DNA from: Chloroflexota bacterium
Lineage (GTDB): Bacteria; Chloroflexota; Limnocylindria; Limnocylindrales; CSP1-4
NCBI GenBank assembly: GCA_005889475.1
Contig: VBGT01000039.1
Location: 1-35,574 of the forward strand
Direction: 5' to 3'
DNA: 35,574 nt
Shown: piece after piece, positions 15,357-23,143 of the stretch
How positions within the stretch are numbered: position 1 is the stretch's first letter
Layout: each line of letters begins with the position of its first letter
Made by a program: the position numbers and the translations under genes
The notes under the pieces: model-generated
Told to the model about the DNA's origin: nothing
Database searches by the model: none
Seen by the model: only the letters and a program-made list of their open reading frames with translations

Positions 15357-15785
15357 TCAGCCCTCGAGGAGGTCCTTCAGGCGATCGAGCGCGCCCATCT
15401 CCGCGTTCATCGTCGACTGCACCGCGCCGCCCATCAGCAGCCGCTTCCAGCCCGACAGCTCGGCGTGGAGCTCGAAGGTCAACACCGTGCCGGTGCCGAT
15501 GCCCTCGAAGGTGAACGAGCCCTCGGGCCGGACCGGCCCCGCGATCGCCCGGAACGCGATCCTCTCGTTCGGCTGGAACTGGGTGATCTCGTAGTCGGCC
15601 GGGATGCGCCGCCCGCCCGGGCCCTTGACGCCCTGCGAGTACCTCGCGCCGAGGCCCTGTCCGGACACGAGGTCGACGTCGAGCACGCCCGAGCGCCAGT
15701 GCTTCGCGTTCCGGCCGTCGGCAACGAAGGTGAAGACCTCGGCGATCGGCCGGTTGATCGTGATCGTCCGCTCCGCGTTGGGCAT
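15357..15785 (-). CDS. SRPBCC (polyketide cyclase/dehydrase-like) family protein
   Basis: The 142-residue protein forms a single START/Bet v1-like domain. Seen features are the opening strand RTITINRPIAEVFTFVADGRNAKHW, the AxYSQGVKGPGGRRIPADYEITQF centre split by turns, GSFTFEGIGTGTVLTFELHAEL and the long C-terminal helix ending MGALDRLKDLLEG. Such domains bind hydrophobic ligands in a cavity; the ligand here is unknown. The ATG at 15785 is preceded by GAGGAG 8 nt upstream, which lies just past the stop of the esterase gene (29 nt gap), so it is probably the third gene of the ATP-grasp/esterase cassette. Confidence 0.88.
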   Translation of the reverse strand: MPNAERTITINRPIAEVFTFVADGRNAKHWRSGVLDVDLVSGQGLGARYSQGVKGPGGRRIPADYEITQFQPNERIAFRAIAGPVRPEGSFTFEGIGTGTVLTFELHAELSGWKRLLMGGAVQSTMNAEMGALDRLKDLLEG

Positions 15786-15814
15786 GAGGCCAGCTCCTCG
15801 CGACGTCGCCGCAG

Positions 15815-16549
15815 CTACACCCCGAGCCGATCGAGGTAGTGCGGCAACATCTTGCGCCACCACGGCCAGTCATGATTCACGTCGTCGCCCCACTCGTCGA
15901 CGAGCGCCGGGATGTCCTTGGCCGCGAGCACGTCGCGCATCGCCCGGGTGTCGGCGAGCATGTCGTCCTCCCACGCTCCGCGCCCGACGACGAAGGCGAG
16001 CTTGGCCTCGCGCAGCCGGTCGAGGTACCACGGGGCGTCGAGGTTCGGGAGATAGCGAAGGGGCGAGTTGAGGTACACGCCCTCGCTCTTGTCGTCGCCG
16101 ACGAACAGGCCGAGCTGGTACAGCCCCGAGATCGCGATCAGCCCGTCGAACGCGTCCGGGTGGCGGAACACGACGTTGGCGGCGTGGTAGCCGCCCATGC
16201 TCACGCCGGTCGCCCACGCTCGCTCCCAGCCCGTCAGGTCGCGCAGGAACGGGACGACCTCGGCGGCGAGGTACCGGTCGTAGTCGTCGTGGCGCCGGGC
16301 CCGGTCGGCAGGGCTGATCGCCTGGTTCGTCCACGACTGCCGATCGATGCTGTCGACCGAGATGATCCTGGCCCGGCCCTCGTCGATGAACCGAGCGCAG
16401 GCCTCGACCATGCCCCACGACTCGAAGTCCCAGTAGCGGCCATCCTGCGACGGGAACGCCACGACCGGCCGGCCCGCGTGGCCGTAGACCTTGAGCGCCA
16501 TGTCCTGGCCGAGCGCGTCGCTGTACCAGGATCGCTCCTCGACCTGCAC
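15815..16549 (-). CDS. Esterase-D-like alpha/beta hydrolase
   Basis: The 244-residue cytosolic hydrolase is of the putative-esterase family (PF00756). It opens with SWYSDALGQDMALKVYGHAG and PVVAFPSQDGRYWDFE, a typical N-terminus of one esterase-D subgroup. The nucleophile elbow is GVSMGGYHAANVVFRHP. The acid is probably in GAWEDDM and the catalytic His in VNHDWPWWRKMLPHYL near the C-terminus. No signal peptide is seen. The start is GTG 16549, only 4 nt after the ATP-grasp stop, so translation is likely coupled; longer upstream frames overlap the ATP-grasp gene and lack similarity. The tight pairing suggests the hydrolase acts on the product or substrate of the ligase, which is inference. Confidence 0.85.
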   Translation of the reverse strand: MQVEERSWYSDALGQDMALKVYGHAGRPVVAFPSQDGRYWDFESWGMVEACARFIDEGRARIISVDSIDRQSWTNQAISPADRARRHDDYDRYLAAEVVPFLRDLTGWERAWATGVSMGGYHAANVVFRHPDAFDGLIAISGLYQLGLFVGDDKSEGVYLNSPLRYLPNLDAPWYLDRLREAKLAFVVGRGAWEDDMLADTRAMRDVLAAKDIPALVDEWGDDVNHDWPWWRKMLPHYLDRLGV

Positions 16550-16553
16550 GTGG

Positions 16554-17717
16554 CTACGCCCGCGCCAGGATTTCGTGCGCCGCCGCGAGGAGGGGGTCCA
16601 GGCGCGGCTCGCGCATGATGTAGCCGTAGTTGCCGAGCGCGGTCGAGAACACATCGTCCACGCGCTCGTGATGGATGAGCAGCTTCGCGTACCGGCGGAG
16701 GACATCGTCGTGCGACAGCCGGTACGTTCGACCGGCCTTCCGGCCGGCCCACATCACGTACCACTTCTTCTCCGCTGGAACGCTCGTCGTGCCGTTGACC
16801 ACGACCTCCGCCCACGCCCGGTAGAAGTCGATGTCGCTCGTCCAGTTCCACATGTCGACGGTCAGGCCGCCGGGCTGGCGCATGTTCACCTCGAGCGCCG
16901 CGAGCTCGCCGTCGGGCAGCCTGAAGAACTCGAAGTGGAACGGGCGCTCGCGGACGCCGAACGCGCGCACGATGTGCCGCCCGAGCGCGTCGAGGTCGGG
17001 CGCGATCTCCCGGTCGATCCAGTAGAACATGTCTGCCCCGCGCACCGAGTCGAGCACGGTCAGCCCATAGACCAGGGACGATGCGAACACCACCTCGCCC
17101 GAGCGATCGACGAGCCCGTCGAAGCTGAGGAGCTGGCCCTCGAGGTACTCCTCGAGGATGTAGTCGATGCTCGGCCGGTCGCCGAGGAAGGCGTCGAGGT
17201 CGGTGTCGTTCTCGATCCGGTAGGTGCGCGCGGCGCCGACCCCGACGTCGGGCTTGGCGATGATCGGGTAGCCGACCTCCTCGATGAAGTGCCTGGCAAC
17301 CGGCGCGCTGACCCGGCGCACGACGCGCCCGCGCGCGACCCGCACGCCGGCGCGCTCGAACACCCGCTTCATGGCCGACTTGCGCTTGACCTTGTCGATG
17401 CCCTCGGCGTGCAGTCCCGGGATGTTGAACTCGCTGCGCAACCGGGCGTCGGTGGCCAGCCAGTACTCGTTGAGCGACTCAAGCCGGTCGATCTTGCCGT
17501 AGCGGTGGGTGTAGTACCCGACGGCTCGGGTCAGCTGGTCGATCGAGTGCAGGTCGTCGACGCGGTAGTAGTCGGTGAGGGCCGCCCGCAGCTCCGGGCG
17601 GAGCGCCTCGTAGGCGACGTCGGCGATCCCGAGCACGGTCGCGCCCGCCTCGCGCAGCCGCTGGACGTACAGGTACATCCCCGGCGGGAAGTGCGGCGAG
17701 AGGAAGACCACGTTCAC
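16554..17717 (-). CDS. ATP-grasp carboxylate ligase of unknown substrate
   Basis: The 387-residue cytosolic protein has a pre-ATP-grasp domain (about 1-105, opening VVFLSPHFPPGMYLYVQRLREAGATVLGI split after VFLSPHF) and an ATP-grasp fold. It shows the nucleotide-binding lysine in YPIIAKPDVGVGAART, the hinge in YILEEYLEGQLLSFDGLV and metal ligands in FHFEFF and ALEVNMRQPGG. The layout resembles carbamoyl-phosphate-synthase-like and amino-acid ligases that join a carboxylate to an amine via an acyl phosphate. The C-terminal 60 residues (KAGRTYRLSHDDVLRRYAKL onward) are not recognised. It is the first gene of a three-gene minus-strand unit with the esterase and SRPBCC genes. The start is GTG 17717 with CACACT 7 nt upstream. 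Confidence 0.85.
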   Translation of the reverse strand: MNVVFLSPHFPPGMYLYVQRLREAGATVLGIADVAYEALRPELRAALTDYYRVDDLHSIDQLTRAVGYYTHRYGKIDRLESLNEYWLATDARLRSEFNIPGLHAEGIDKVKRKSAMKRVFERAGVRVARGRVVRRVSAPVARHFIEEVGYPIIAKPDVGVGAARTYRIENDTDLDAFLGDRPSIDYILEEYLEGQLLSFDGLVDRSGEVVFASSLVYGLTVLDSVRGADMFYWIDREIAPDLDALGRHIVRAFGVRERPFHFEFFRLPDGELAALEVNMRQPGGLTVDMWNWTSDIDFYRAWAEVVVNGTTSVPAEKKWYVMWAGRKAGRTYRLSHDDVLRRYAKLLIHHERVDDVFSTALGNYGYIMREPRLDPLLAAAHEILARA

Positions 17718-17751
17718 GCGCGAGAGTGTGCCCGAACGCGGGGCGCGAGCA

Positions 17752-19275
17752 CTAACGCTCGGGAAGCGCCTCGAGCGCCGAGCGCGCCTGCTCTCGACTG
17801 AGATTCCACGACAGCGGACCTGCCGTCGTCGGGTCGCCGGTGAGTTCCGCGCGCCGGAGCTGCAGCTGCCTCAGGAGGGCCGCCCGCTCGGCCGGCGGCA
17901 GCACGGCGAGCGCGGCGACGAGGTCCGGGACCGCGTCCTCGCCGAGCGTCAGACCGTAGGGCAGGTCGAAGCCGGCGAAGCCGCCGGGCGCGACGAGGCC
18001 AGGATCGACGACGCGCGCCAGGTTCTGGCGGATCACGAACGCCTGCGGACCGAGGACAGACACGGCCAGCGTCACCGCAACGGCGCTCGCCGCGAGGGCG
18101 TGCGGTAGCCAGCGCATGCGGTCCGCAACGAGCAGGCCGATCGCCAGCGCGAGGCACAGCGCGAGCCAGGCGATGGACGCGGCCACGAAGAAGCGGAGCT
18201 CGGTCCAGCCGTAGGCGCCCTGGTAGAGCGCGAGCCGGAGCGCGGCAGAGGCGAGGATCACGCTGGTCAGGCCCAGCAGCGCCAGCGCACCGACCAGGAG
18301 CGCGCGCGTCCGGCCGACGACCTCGTGCGCCCCCAGCAGGAGCAGGCCCGCCAGCCCGACCACGCCGACCAGCTGGAAGTAGCCCTGTCGCGCGTAGTCG
18401 CTGTAGGTCATGCCGACGACGCCCAGGGTGTCCACGCCGCCGAAGAGGTACACGACCTGGACGATGGCGAACGCGCCGAACAGCAGGTCGACGGCGGCAA
18501 GGACGGTCAACGTCTCGACGGCGCCGACGCGCCGCGCCCGTGCCGGCTCGACTTCCGCCGTGGCGGCGCGCGACGTGCCCGCGCCCGCGCCCAGGCCCGA
18601 CCAGCTGAACAGGCCTGCGCCGCCCGCCGCGAGCACGAGCGGCCCGGCGATGAGGCCGGCGGCCAGGACCGAGAAGGCGCCCCGGTCGACGACCTCGCCG
18701 AGGTCGATGGGCAGGCGGAACGCCTCGTCGATGGCGCGGCCGAAGACGGCGTCGGCCGATGCGAGGAGCAGGCTGAACCCGGCGACGACAGGCACGGCGA
18801 TGAGGACGCCCCTCGCGATCGCGGCGAAGCGCCCGAGCTGGCCGAAGCCGCGGGAGAAGAAGCCGTCTGCGCCCGATCGAGTCACCAGCCACGCCAGCGC
18901 GACGGTCGCGACCAGGCCGGCGAGGCAGCCCAGCAGGATCACGCTCGAAGCGGCCCGCCTCGTCACCGGCACGCCGCTCATGGCGAGGCTCCAGGCTGCT
19001 GTTGCCAGGCCGACGAGGCCCAGGTCGAGGACGACCACGCTCGGGTCCGTGCGCAGCGCCGGGCCCAGCGAGGCCATGACCGCGACGACCGGCAGCCACA
19101 GGTCGAGCGGATCCGCCGGCCGGCGGTTCGGGGCGAGCCAGATCACGAGGGCGAGAATCGCGACGGTGGCGATCGGCACGTTGATCCCGAGCCCCACCCT
19201 GTCGAAGAGCACGTCAGCGGCGAGACCCGCGGTGAAGGCTGCTGCGGCGGCTCGCCGCGCGAGGCGTGGATCCAC
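17752..19275 (-). CDS. DUF4173 polytopic membrane protein
   Basis: The 507-residue integral membrane protein has about ten to twelve predicted TM helices and a soluble C-terminal tail of about 90 residues. The segment VYLFGGVDTLGVVGMTYSDYARQGYFQL (split by a short loop; near residues 265-292) is the hallmark of DUF4173 (PF13687), where a YLFGG and a YxxYARxGFxxL motif are conserved. The family has no settled function. The tail (ALAVLPPAERAALLRQLQLRR) looks helical and cytoplasmic or periplasmic. The start is GTG 19275, preceded by GGAGGG about 5 nt upstream. It is alone on the minus strand, 34 nt upstream of the ATP-grasp gene, with which it might be co-transcribed, and divergent from the PPOX gene. 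Confidence 0.85.
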   Translation of the reverse strand: MDPRLARRAAAAAFTAGLAADVLFDRVGLGINVPIATVAILALVIWLAPNRRPADPLDLWLPVVAVMASLGPALRTDPSVVVLDLGLVGLATAAWSLAMSGVPVTRRAASSVILLGCLAGLVATVALAWLVTRSGADGFFSRGFGQLGRFAAIARGVLIAVPVVAGFSLLLASADAVFGRAIDEAFRLPIDLGEVVDRGAFSVLAAGLIAGPLVLAAGGAGLFSWSGLGAGAGTSRAATAEVEPARARRVGAVETLTVLAAVDLLFGAFAIVQVVYLFGGVDTLGVVGMTYSDYARQGYFQLVGVVGLAGLLLLGAHEVVGRTRALLVGALALLGLTSVILASAALRLALYQGAYGWTELRFFVAASIAWLALCLALAIGLLVADRMRWLPHALAASAVAVTLAVSVLGPQAFVIRQNLARVVDPGLVAPGGFAGFDLPYGLTLGEDAVPDLVAALAVLPPAERAALLRQLQLRRAELTGDPTTAGPLSWNLSREQARSALEALPER

Positions 19276-19391
19276 GTCTACCCTCCAGGCTGATCGGCCA
19301 CCCTGGGACGTGGCGCGGCATTCGATGGGAGACTGACGGACGCCGCGCCGGCGTCCGTTGTTGCGCAGCGTCTTGAATCTCGGAGAAGCGG

Positions 19392-19808
19392 GTGCACCTC
19401 GACAGCGACGAGGCCATGCGACGGGCGGCCTCGGCCGACCATGGTGTGCTCGCCACGCTCAACCGCTCGGGCGTCGCCGACCTCGTCCCGGCATGCTTCG
19501 CCATCGTTGGCCAGTCGCTGGCCGTGCCCGTCGACTCGGTCAAGCCGAAGCGCTCGACCGCGCTCGGCCGGATCCGCAACCTGGAGCGCGATCCGAGGGC
19601 GACCCTGCTCGTCGAGCACTGGGACCAGGCCGACTGGTCGCGCCTGTGGTGGGTTCGCCTGTCGCTCCTGCGTCGGGACGTGCCCGCCAGCGTTGCCGCG
19701 GCGCTGGAGCAGGGCCTGCGCGAGCGCTATCCGCAGTACGCCACGGAGCCGTTCGTCGCCCTGCTCACCTTCGAGGTCGAGTCGGTCGTCGGCTGGGCAG
19801 CCGCCTGA
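19392..19808 (+). CDS. PPOX-class split-barrel oxidoreductase, Rv0121-like (probable F420 or FMN cofactor)
   Basis: The 138-residue protein has a pyridoxamine-5'-phosphate-oxidase-like split barrel. Matching blocks are HGVLATLNRSGVADLVPACFA (residues 17-37, read as two strands), AVPVDSVKPKRSTALGRIRNLERDPRATLLVEH split over 44-76, and the strongly diagnostic DWSRLWWVRLSLL near residue 81. These fit the TIGR03668 (Rv0121) subfamily, annotated as F420-dependent in mycobacteria. If so, the host would make coenzyme F420, which occurs in Actinobacteria and Chloroflexota. The start is GTG 19392 with a GGAGAAG Shine-Dalgarno just upstream. It converges with the second glycosylase gene, 14 nt from its stop. 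Confidence 0.85.
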   Translation: MHLDSDEAMRRAASADHGVLATLNRSGVADLVPACFAIVGQSLAVPVDSVKPKRSTALGRIRNLERDPRATLLVEHWDQADWSRLWWVRLSLLRRDVPASVAAALEQGLRERYPQYATEPFVALLTFEVESVVGWAAA

Positions 19809-19822
19809 CCTGACGCTCGCGA

Positions 19823-20467
19823 TCAGGCCTGGCCGCGCTCGACGTGCACGGCGTGCCAGCAGTACAGGGCGAGCGTCGAGCGGTACGGCCGGAACCGCTC
19901 GCCCTCCGCCTCCAGCGGCCGCGGCCTGATCGTCTCCGCCAACCCGTGGATGAGGCTCCAGCCGTGGCGGATCCCGAGGTCGTCGACCGGCCAGACGTCG
20001 GGCCGGCGGAGCTGGAACAGGAGGAACATCTCGGCGGTCCAGCGGCCGATCCCGCGGACCGTCGTGAGGCGCTCGACGATCTCGTCGTCGCCGAGTCCGT
20101 CAATGCCGTCGAGCGGCACCGTGCGGTCCCGGGTCTTCGTCGCGAGATCGATCAGCGACGCGGTCTTCGCGCCGGAGAGCCCCGCCGCGCGGAGCGCCTC
20201 CGGCTCGGTAGCGAGGATCGCCTCGGCCGTCACGGAGCCGCCGATCGCAGCCACGAACCGGCCGTGGATCGCCGCCGCGGCGCGACCGGCCAGCTGCTGA
20301 AACACGATCGCCCGCGACAGCGACGTGAACGAGTCCGGGTCACCCGGCCGGAGCGCGAACGGGCCGGCCCGACGGACGAAGGCGGCGACCATTGGGTCCG
20401 CGGTGGAGATCGCGCTGGTTGCCGCGGCCTCTTCTGCCGGGACCTCGCGTCGCTCTGCCTGGGGCAC
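19823..20467 (-). CDS. DNA-3-methyladenine glycosylase II (short AlkA type, HhH-GPD)
   Basis: The 214-residue glycosylase consists of the HhH-GPD core only. Landmarks are SFTSLSRAIVFQQLAGRAAAAI (near 47-68, two segments), GLSGAKTASLIDLA near 97, the hairpin VRGIGRWTAEMFLLF (138-151) and WPVDDLGIRHG, with catalytic Asp163. It removes alkylated bases such as 3-methyladenine. The frame runs open far upstream through the broken sugar dehydrogenase, but that is accidental. GTG 20467 is chosen because it follows the dehydrogenase stop by 36 nt and has GATCCT 7 nt upstream, matching the local start pattern; ATG 20392 is the alternative. It lacks the N-terminal domain of the longer homologue at 2684-3682. 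Confidence 0.88.
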   Translation of the reverse strand: MPQAERREVPAEEAAATSAISTADPMVAAFVRRAGPFALRPGDPDSFTSLSRAIVFQQLAGRAAAAIHGRFVAAIGGSVTAEAILATEPEALRAAGLSGAKTASLIDLATKTRDRTVPLDGIDGLGDDEIVERLTTVRGIGRWTAEMFLLFQLRRPDVWPVDDLGIRHGWSLIHGLAETIRPRPLEAEGERFRPYRSTLALYCWHAVHVERGQA

Positions 20468-20502
20468 GGGGCTCAGGATCGCACGCCGACCCTTGCGCCG
20501 GT

Positions 20503-21763
20503 TCAGGCCCGCGCGAGCTGGTACACCCTCCCGTTGAGGTCGGTCACGACCAGCTCGCCACCGCCGATCTGACCGAACGAGCTGATCAACAGGTTCGTGT
20601 CCAGGAGGCGAACCTTGCTGGCAGGTGGAGACGCGCTCGAGGCCACGACCCAGATCTCGCCGGAGCAGTAGTCGCCGAAGACGTAGCCGCCGCGAAGAAG
20701 CGGGATCGCGCTGCCGCGATAGACATAGCCGCCGGTCACCGCGCAGCGACCGTTGCCGTGGTCGTAGTCGAGCAGCGGCATCTTCTTGCCCGCCGTGTTG
20801 CAGCCCGTCATCGGGGCATAGCAATGGGTCCCCTCGAGGACCCTCCAGCCCCAGTTCACGCCCCTGCCCGCGCCCGCGCTCGTCGGGACCGCGTGGTCGA
20901 CCTCCTCGTACCGCGCCTGCCCCACGTCGCCGATCCACAGGTCGCCAGCGCAGGCCGATCTGCCAGATCTCGTCCCTGCCGGCGACGCCCACGTATGGGT
21001 TCGACCCCGGGTTGACATAGGCGGTGGTCGACGTGGTGCGGTTGATGCCGATCCGGAGCATCTTGCCCAGCAGGTAATTGGGGTTCTGCGCGCGGTTGCC
21101 TGGATCGCCGGCGTCGCCGCCGTCACCCATGCCGATGTACAGGTACCCGTCCGGGCCGAACGCCAGCATGCCGCCGTTGTGGTTCGCGTACGGCTGCGCG
21201 ATCTTCAGGATCTGGCGCTTCGTCGACGTGCTCACGACGTTCGGGTTCGAGGACGACGCCCGGTATTCGCGGATGACCGTGTCGCCGGCGAGGTTCGTGA
21301 AGTTCACGTACAGCTTGCGGTTGGTGCTGAACTTCGGGTGGAAGGCGAGCCCGAGCAGACCCTGCTCGCTCCCCTTGCTCACCTCGCTGGAGATGTTCAG
21401 GAACGGCGTCGACCGGACCACGCCGTTCTGCAGGATCTTGATCTTGCCGGTCTTCTCGACGATGAAGATGCGATGGCTGCCGTCGTTGGCGATCGTGGCA
21501 AAGACCGGCTTCGACAGGCCGGACGCGATGAGACGGAGCCTGATGCGGGCGTCGGTCGGGGCGGCAAGGACGGTCGGGGCGGTGCCCGAGCCGCCGAACG
21601 GGACGGCGTCGACCGTCGCCGCCGCAGTGCTCCCGGCGTCTCCGGTGTCGCCGACGATCGGGACGGCGACGACCTCCCCGGTGAGGACGAGGGTCGTGGT
21701 CCACAGCGTGGCCGCCAGGGTCACGGTGAGGAGGCGGCGTCGGAGCGCTCGAGGTTGGTCCAT
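20503..21763 (-). pseudogene. PQQ-dependent sugar dehydrogenase (GSDH family), frameshifted
   Basis: Two frames combine into one secreted six-bladed beta-propeller dehydrogenase of about 420 residues. The first, from ATG 21763, has a signal peptide (LLTVTLAATLWTTTLVLTGE) and the GSDH blocks SGLSKPVFATIAND, EQGLLGLAFHPKF, QPYANHNGGMLAFGPDGYLYIGMGDGGDAGD (split by a turn) and GRDEIWQIGLR at residue 272. Similarity then resumes in another frame with GDLWIGDVGQARYEEVD, GVNWGWRVLEG, GGYVYRGSAIPLLRGGYVFGD and ELVVTDLNGRVYQLARA. The break is near 20947. Relatives have about 12 further residues between GLRNPWR and TGDLWIGDVGQ, so a short frameshifting deletion is likely. Either a true pseudogene or a consensus error. 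The enzyme would oxidise sugars outside the cell using PQQ. Confidence 0.85.
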
Positions 21764-21892
21764 GGTCGGACATGGTCGGCGGCGTCGGGCGCACTGTCCA
21801 TAGCCCCCTCGATCGCGGGGTGAGTCGGGGCACGCAACGGAGGACAATCCAGCCGTCACGGGAAGCTGCCGAGTTGCGGAGGTGGAGCGACG

Positions 21893-22288
21893 ATGGCCCA
21901 GCAGCCGATCGAGCTGATCCTGTTCCGCCAGCTGGCGACGAACCTCGCCGTGCCCGTCTTCCTGGTCGACGAGCGAGGCGATCTCGTGTTCCTCAACGAG
22001 GCCGCGGGCGACCTGCTCGGCATCCGCTTCGACGACGTCGACCAGCTCCCATTCGAGCGCTGGGCGACGATGTTCCGGCCCCGAACGCCGGAGGGCGAGC
22101 TGATGCCGGCCGAGACCCTGCCGCTGAGCCTCGCCGTGCTCGAGCGGCGACCCGCCCACGACACCATCTCCCTCACCGGCGCGGACGGCGTGGATCGGAC
22201 GATCGAGGTCACCGCGTTCCCGCTGGAGGGCGGCGGCGGGCGGTTGATCGGCGCGGTGGCGATGTTCTGGGAGCGCGAGACCCCGTGA
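21893..22288 (+). CDS. Small single-PAS-domain protein
   Basis: The 131-residue soluble protein is one PAS domain. NLAVPVFLVDERGDLVFLNEAAGDLLGIRFDD is the classic opening (strand, helix, strand; residues 17-48) and ADGVDRTIEVTAFPLEGGGGRLIGAVAMFWE closes the fold. There is no output domain. The start is supported by GGAGGTGG about 8 nt before the ATG. Its stop overlaps the start of the metallo-beta-lactamase-fold gene (GTGA, 22285-22288), so the two proteins are made together and PAS may sense a signal for that hydrolase. A similar solitary PAS gene precedes an unrelated effector at 27243. Confidence 0.85.
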   Translation: MAQQPIELILFRQLATNLAVPVFLVDERGDLVFLNEAAGDLLGIRFDDVDQLPFERWATMFRPRTPEGELMPAETLPLSLAVLERRPAHDTISLTGADGVDRTIEVTAFPLEGGGGRLIGAVAMFWERETP

Positions 22289-23118
22289 AGGTCACGTTCT
22301 GGGGAACGCGCGGCTCGATCGCGAGCGCCGGACCGGCAACGGCGCGCTACGGCGGGAACACCGCCTCCGTCCAGGTCATGGGCCGCGACGGGACGTGTGT
22401 CGTGCTGGATGCAGGCACCGGGATTCGCTCTCTGGGCTACGCGCTCGAGGACGCCGTCGACCGCATCGACATCCTCCTCAGCCATCTCCACATGGATCAC
22501 ATCCAGGGGCTCGGGTTCTTCGGGCCACTCTTCGCACCGAAGGTCGAGGTCCACATCTGGGGCCCGCCCTCGGCGACGCTCGACCTGCGCGCTCGCCTGA
22601 CCCGCTACTTCTCGCCGCCGCTGTTCCCGGTCCAGCTCCGCGACCTGCCGTCGCGGGTGGAGCTGCACAACGCACCGGACGTGCCGACGGCGATCGGCGG
22701 CCTGCTGGTGACCTCGGCGACGGTCATCCACCCCGGTCCGACCGTCGGCTACCGAATCGAGGAGGACGGCGCGTCGGTGGCCTACCTGCCCGACCACGAG
22801 CCTGCGCTCGGCCCCATCGGGCTGCCCGATGATCCTGCCTGGATCTCGGGGTTCGAGCTGGCCTCCGAGGTCTCGTTGCTCGTCCACGACGCACAGTACT
22901 TCCCCGATGAGCGCGCAACACGCGTGGGCTGGGGCCACTCGTCCACTGTCGAGGTGGCCGCGTTCGCTCGTCGGGCCCGTGTCGGCAGGGTGGCCTGCTT
23001 CCATCACGATCCCGCGCACGACGATGCGACGATCGACCGGCTCGTGACCGAGGTCGGCGAGGCGGCGCCGGGGATCACGGTCATCGGGGCACGCGAGGGC
23101 GAGACGCTCGAGATCTGA
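22285..23118 (+). CDS. Metallo-beta-lactamase-fold hydrolase
   Basis: The 277-residue cytosolic protein begins at GTG 22285, overlapping the PAS gene by 4 nt; the frame is open further upstream without similarity. It opens with VKVTFWGTRGSIASAGP and RYGGNTASVQV. The metal-binding motif SHLHMDHIQGL has His67, His69, Asp71 and His72, with further likely ligands in YLPDHEP and FHHDPAHDD. This pattern belongs to the branch related to class III cyclic-nucleotide phosphodiesterases, RNase Z and PhnP. Several actinobacterial and deltaproteobacterial relatives are fused to or paired with sensory domains. The substrate is unknown; a cyclic phosphodiester is a reasonable guess. Confidence 0.9.
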   Translation: MKVTFWGTRGSIASAGPATARYGGNTASVQVMGRDGTCVVLDAGTGIRSLGYALEDAVDRIDILLSHLHMDHIQGLGFFGPLFAPKVEVHIWGPPSATLDLRARLTRYFSPPLFPVQLRDLPSRVELHNAPDVPTAIGGLLVTSATVIHPGPTVGYRIEEDGASVAYLPDHEPALGPIGLPDDPAWISGFELASEVSLLVHDAQYFPDERATRVGWGHSSTVEVAAFARRARVGRVACFHHDPAHDDATIDRLVTEVGEAAPGITVIGAREGETLEI

Positions 23119-23129
23119 GCCGCCGCGGC

Positions 23130-23135
23130 TACGAT
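23130..23135 (+). promoter_or_regulatory. -10 box TACGAT for adenosine deaminase
   Basis: TACGAT ends 8 nt before the ATG at 23144 and lies just after the stop of the preceding gene, suggesting separate transcription of add. Confidence 0.5.
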
Positions 23136-23143
23136 CTCCGACG

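Noticed and set aside
19823-22159. A 778-codon open frame that appears to fuse a PQQ sugar dehydrogenase to a DNA glycosylase.
   Set aside because: The dehydrogenase half loses all similarity after residue 272 and the true continuation is in another frame ending at 20503; the glycosylase has its own start after that. The joined frame is an accident of the frameshift and high GC.
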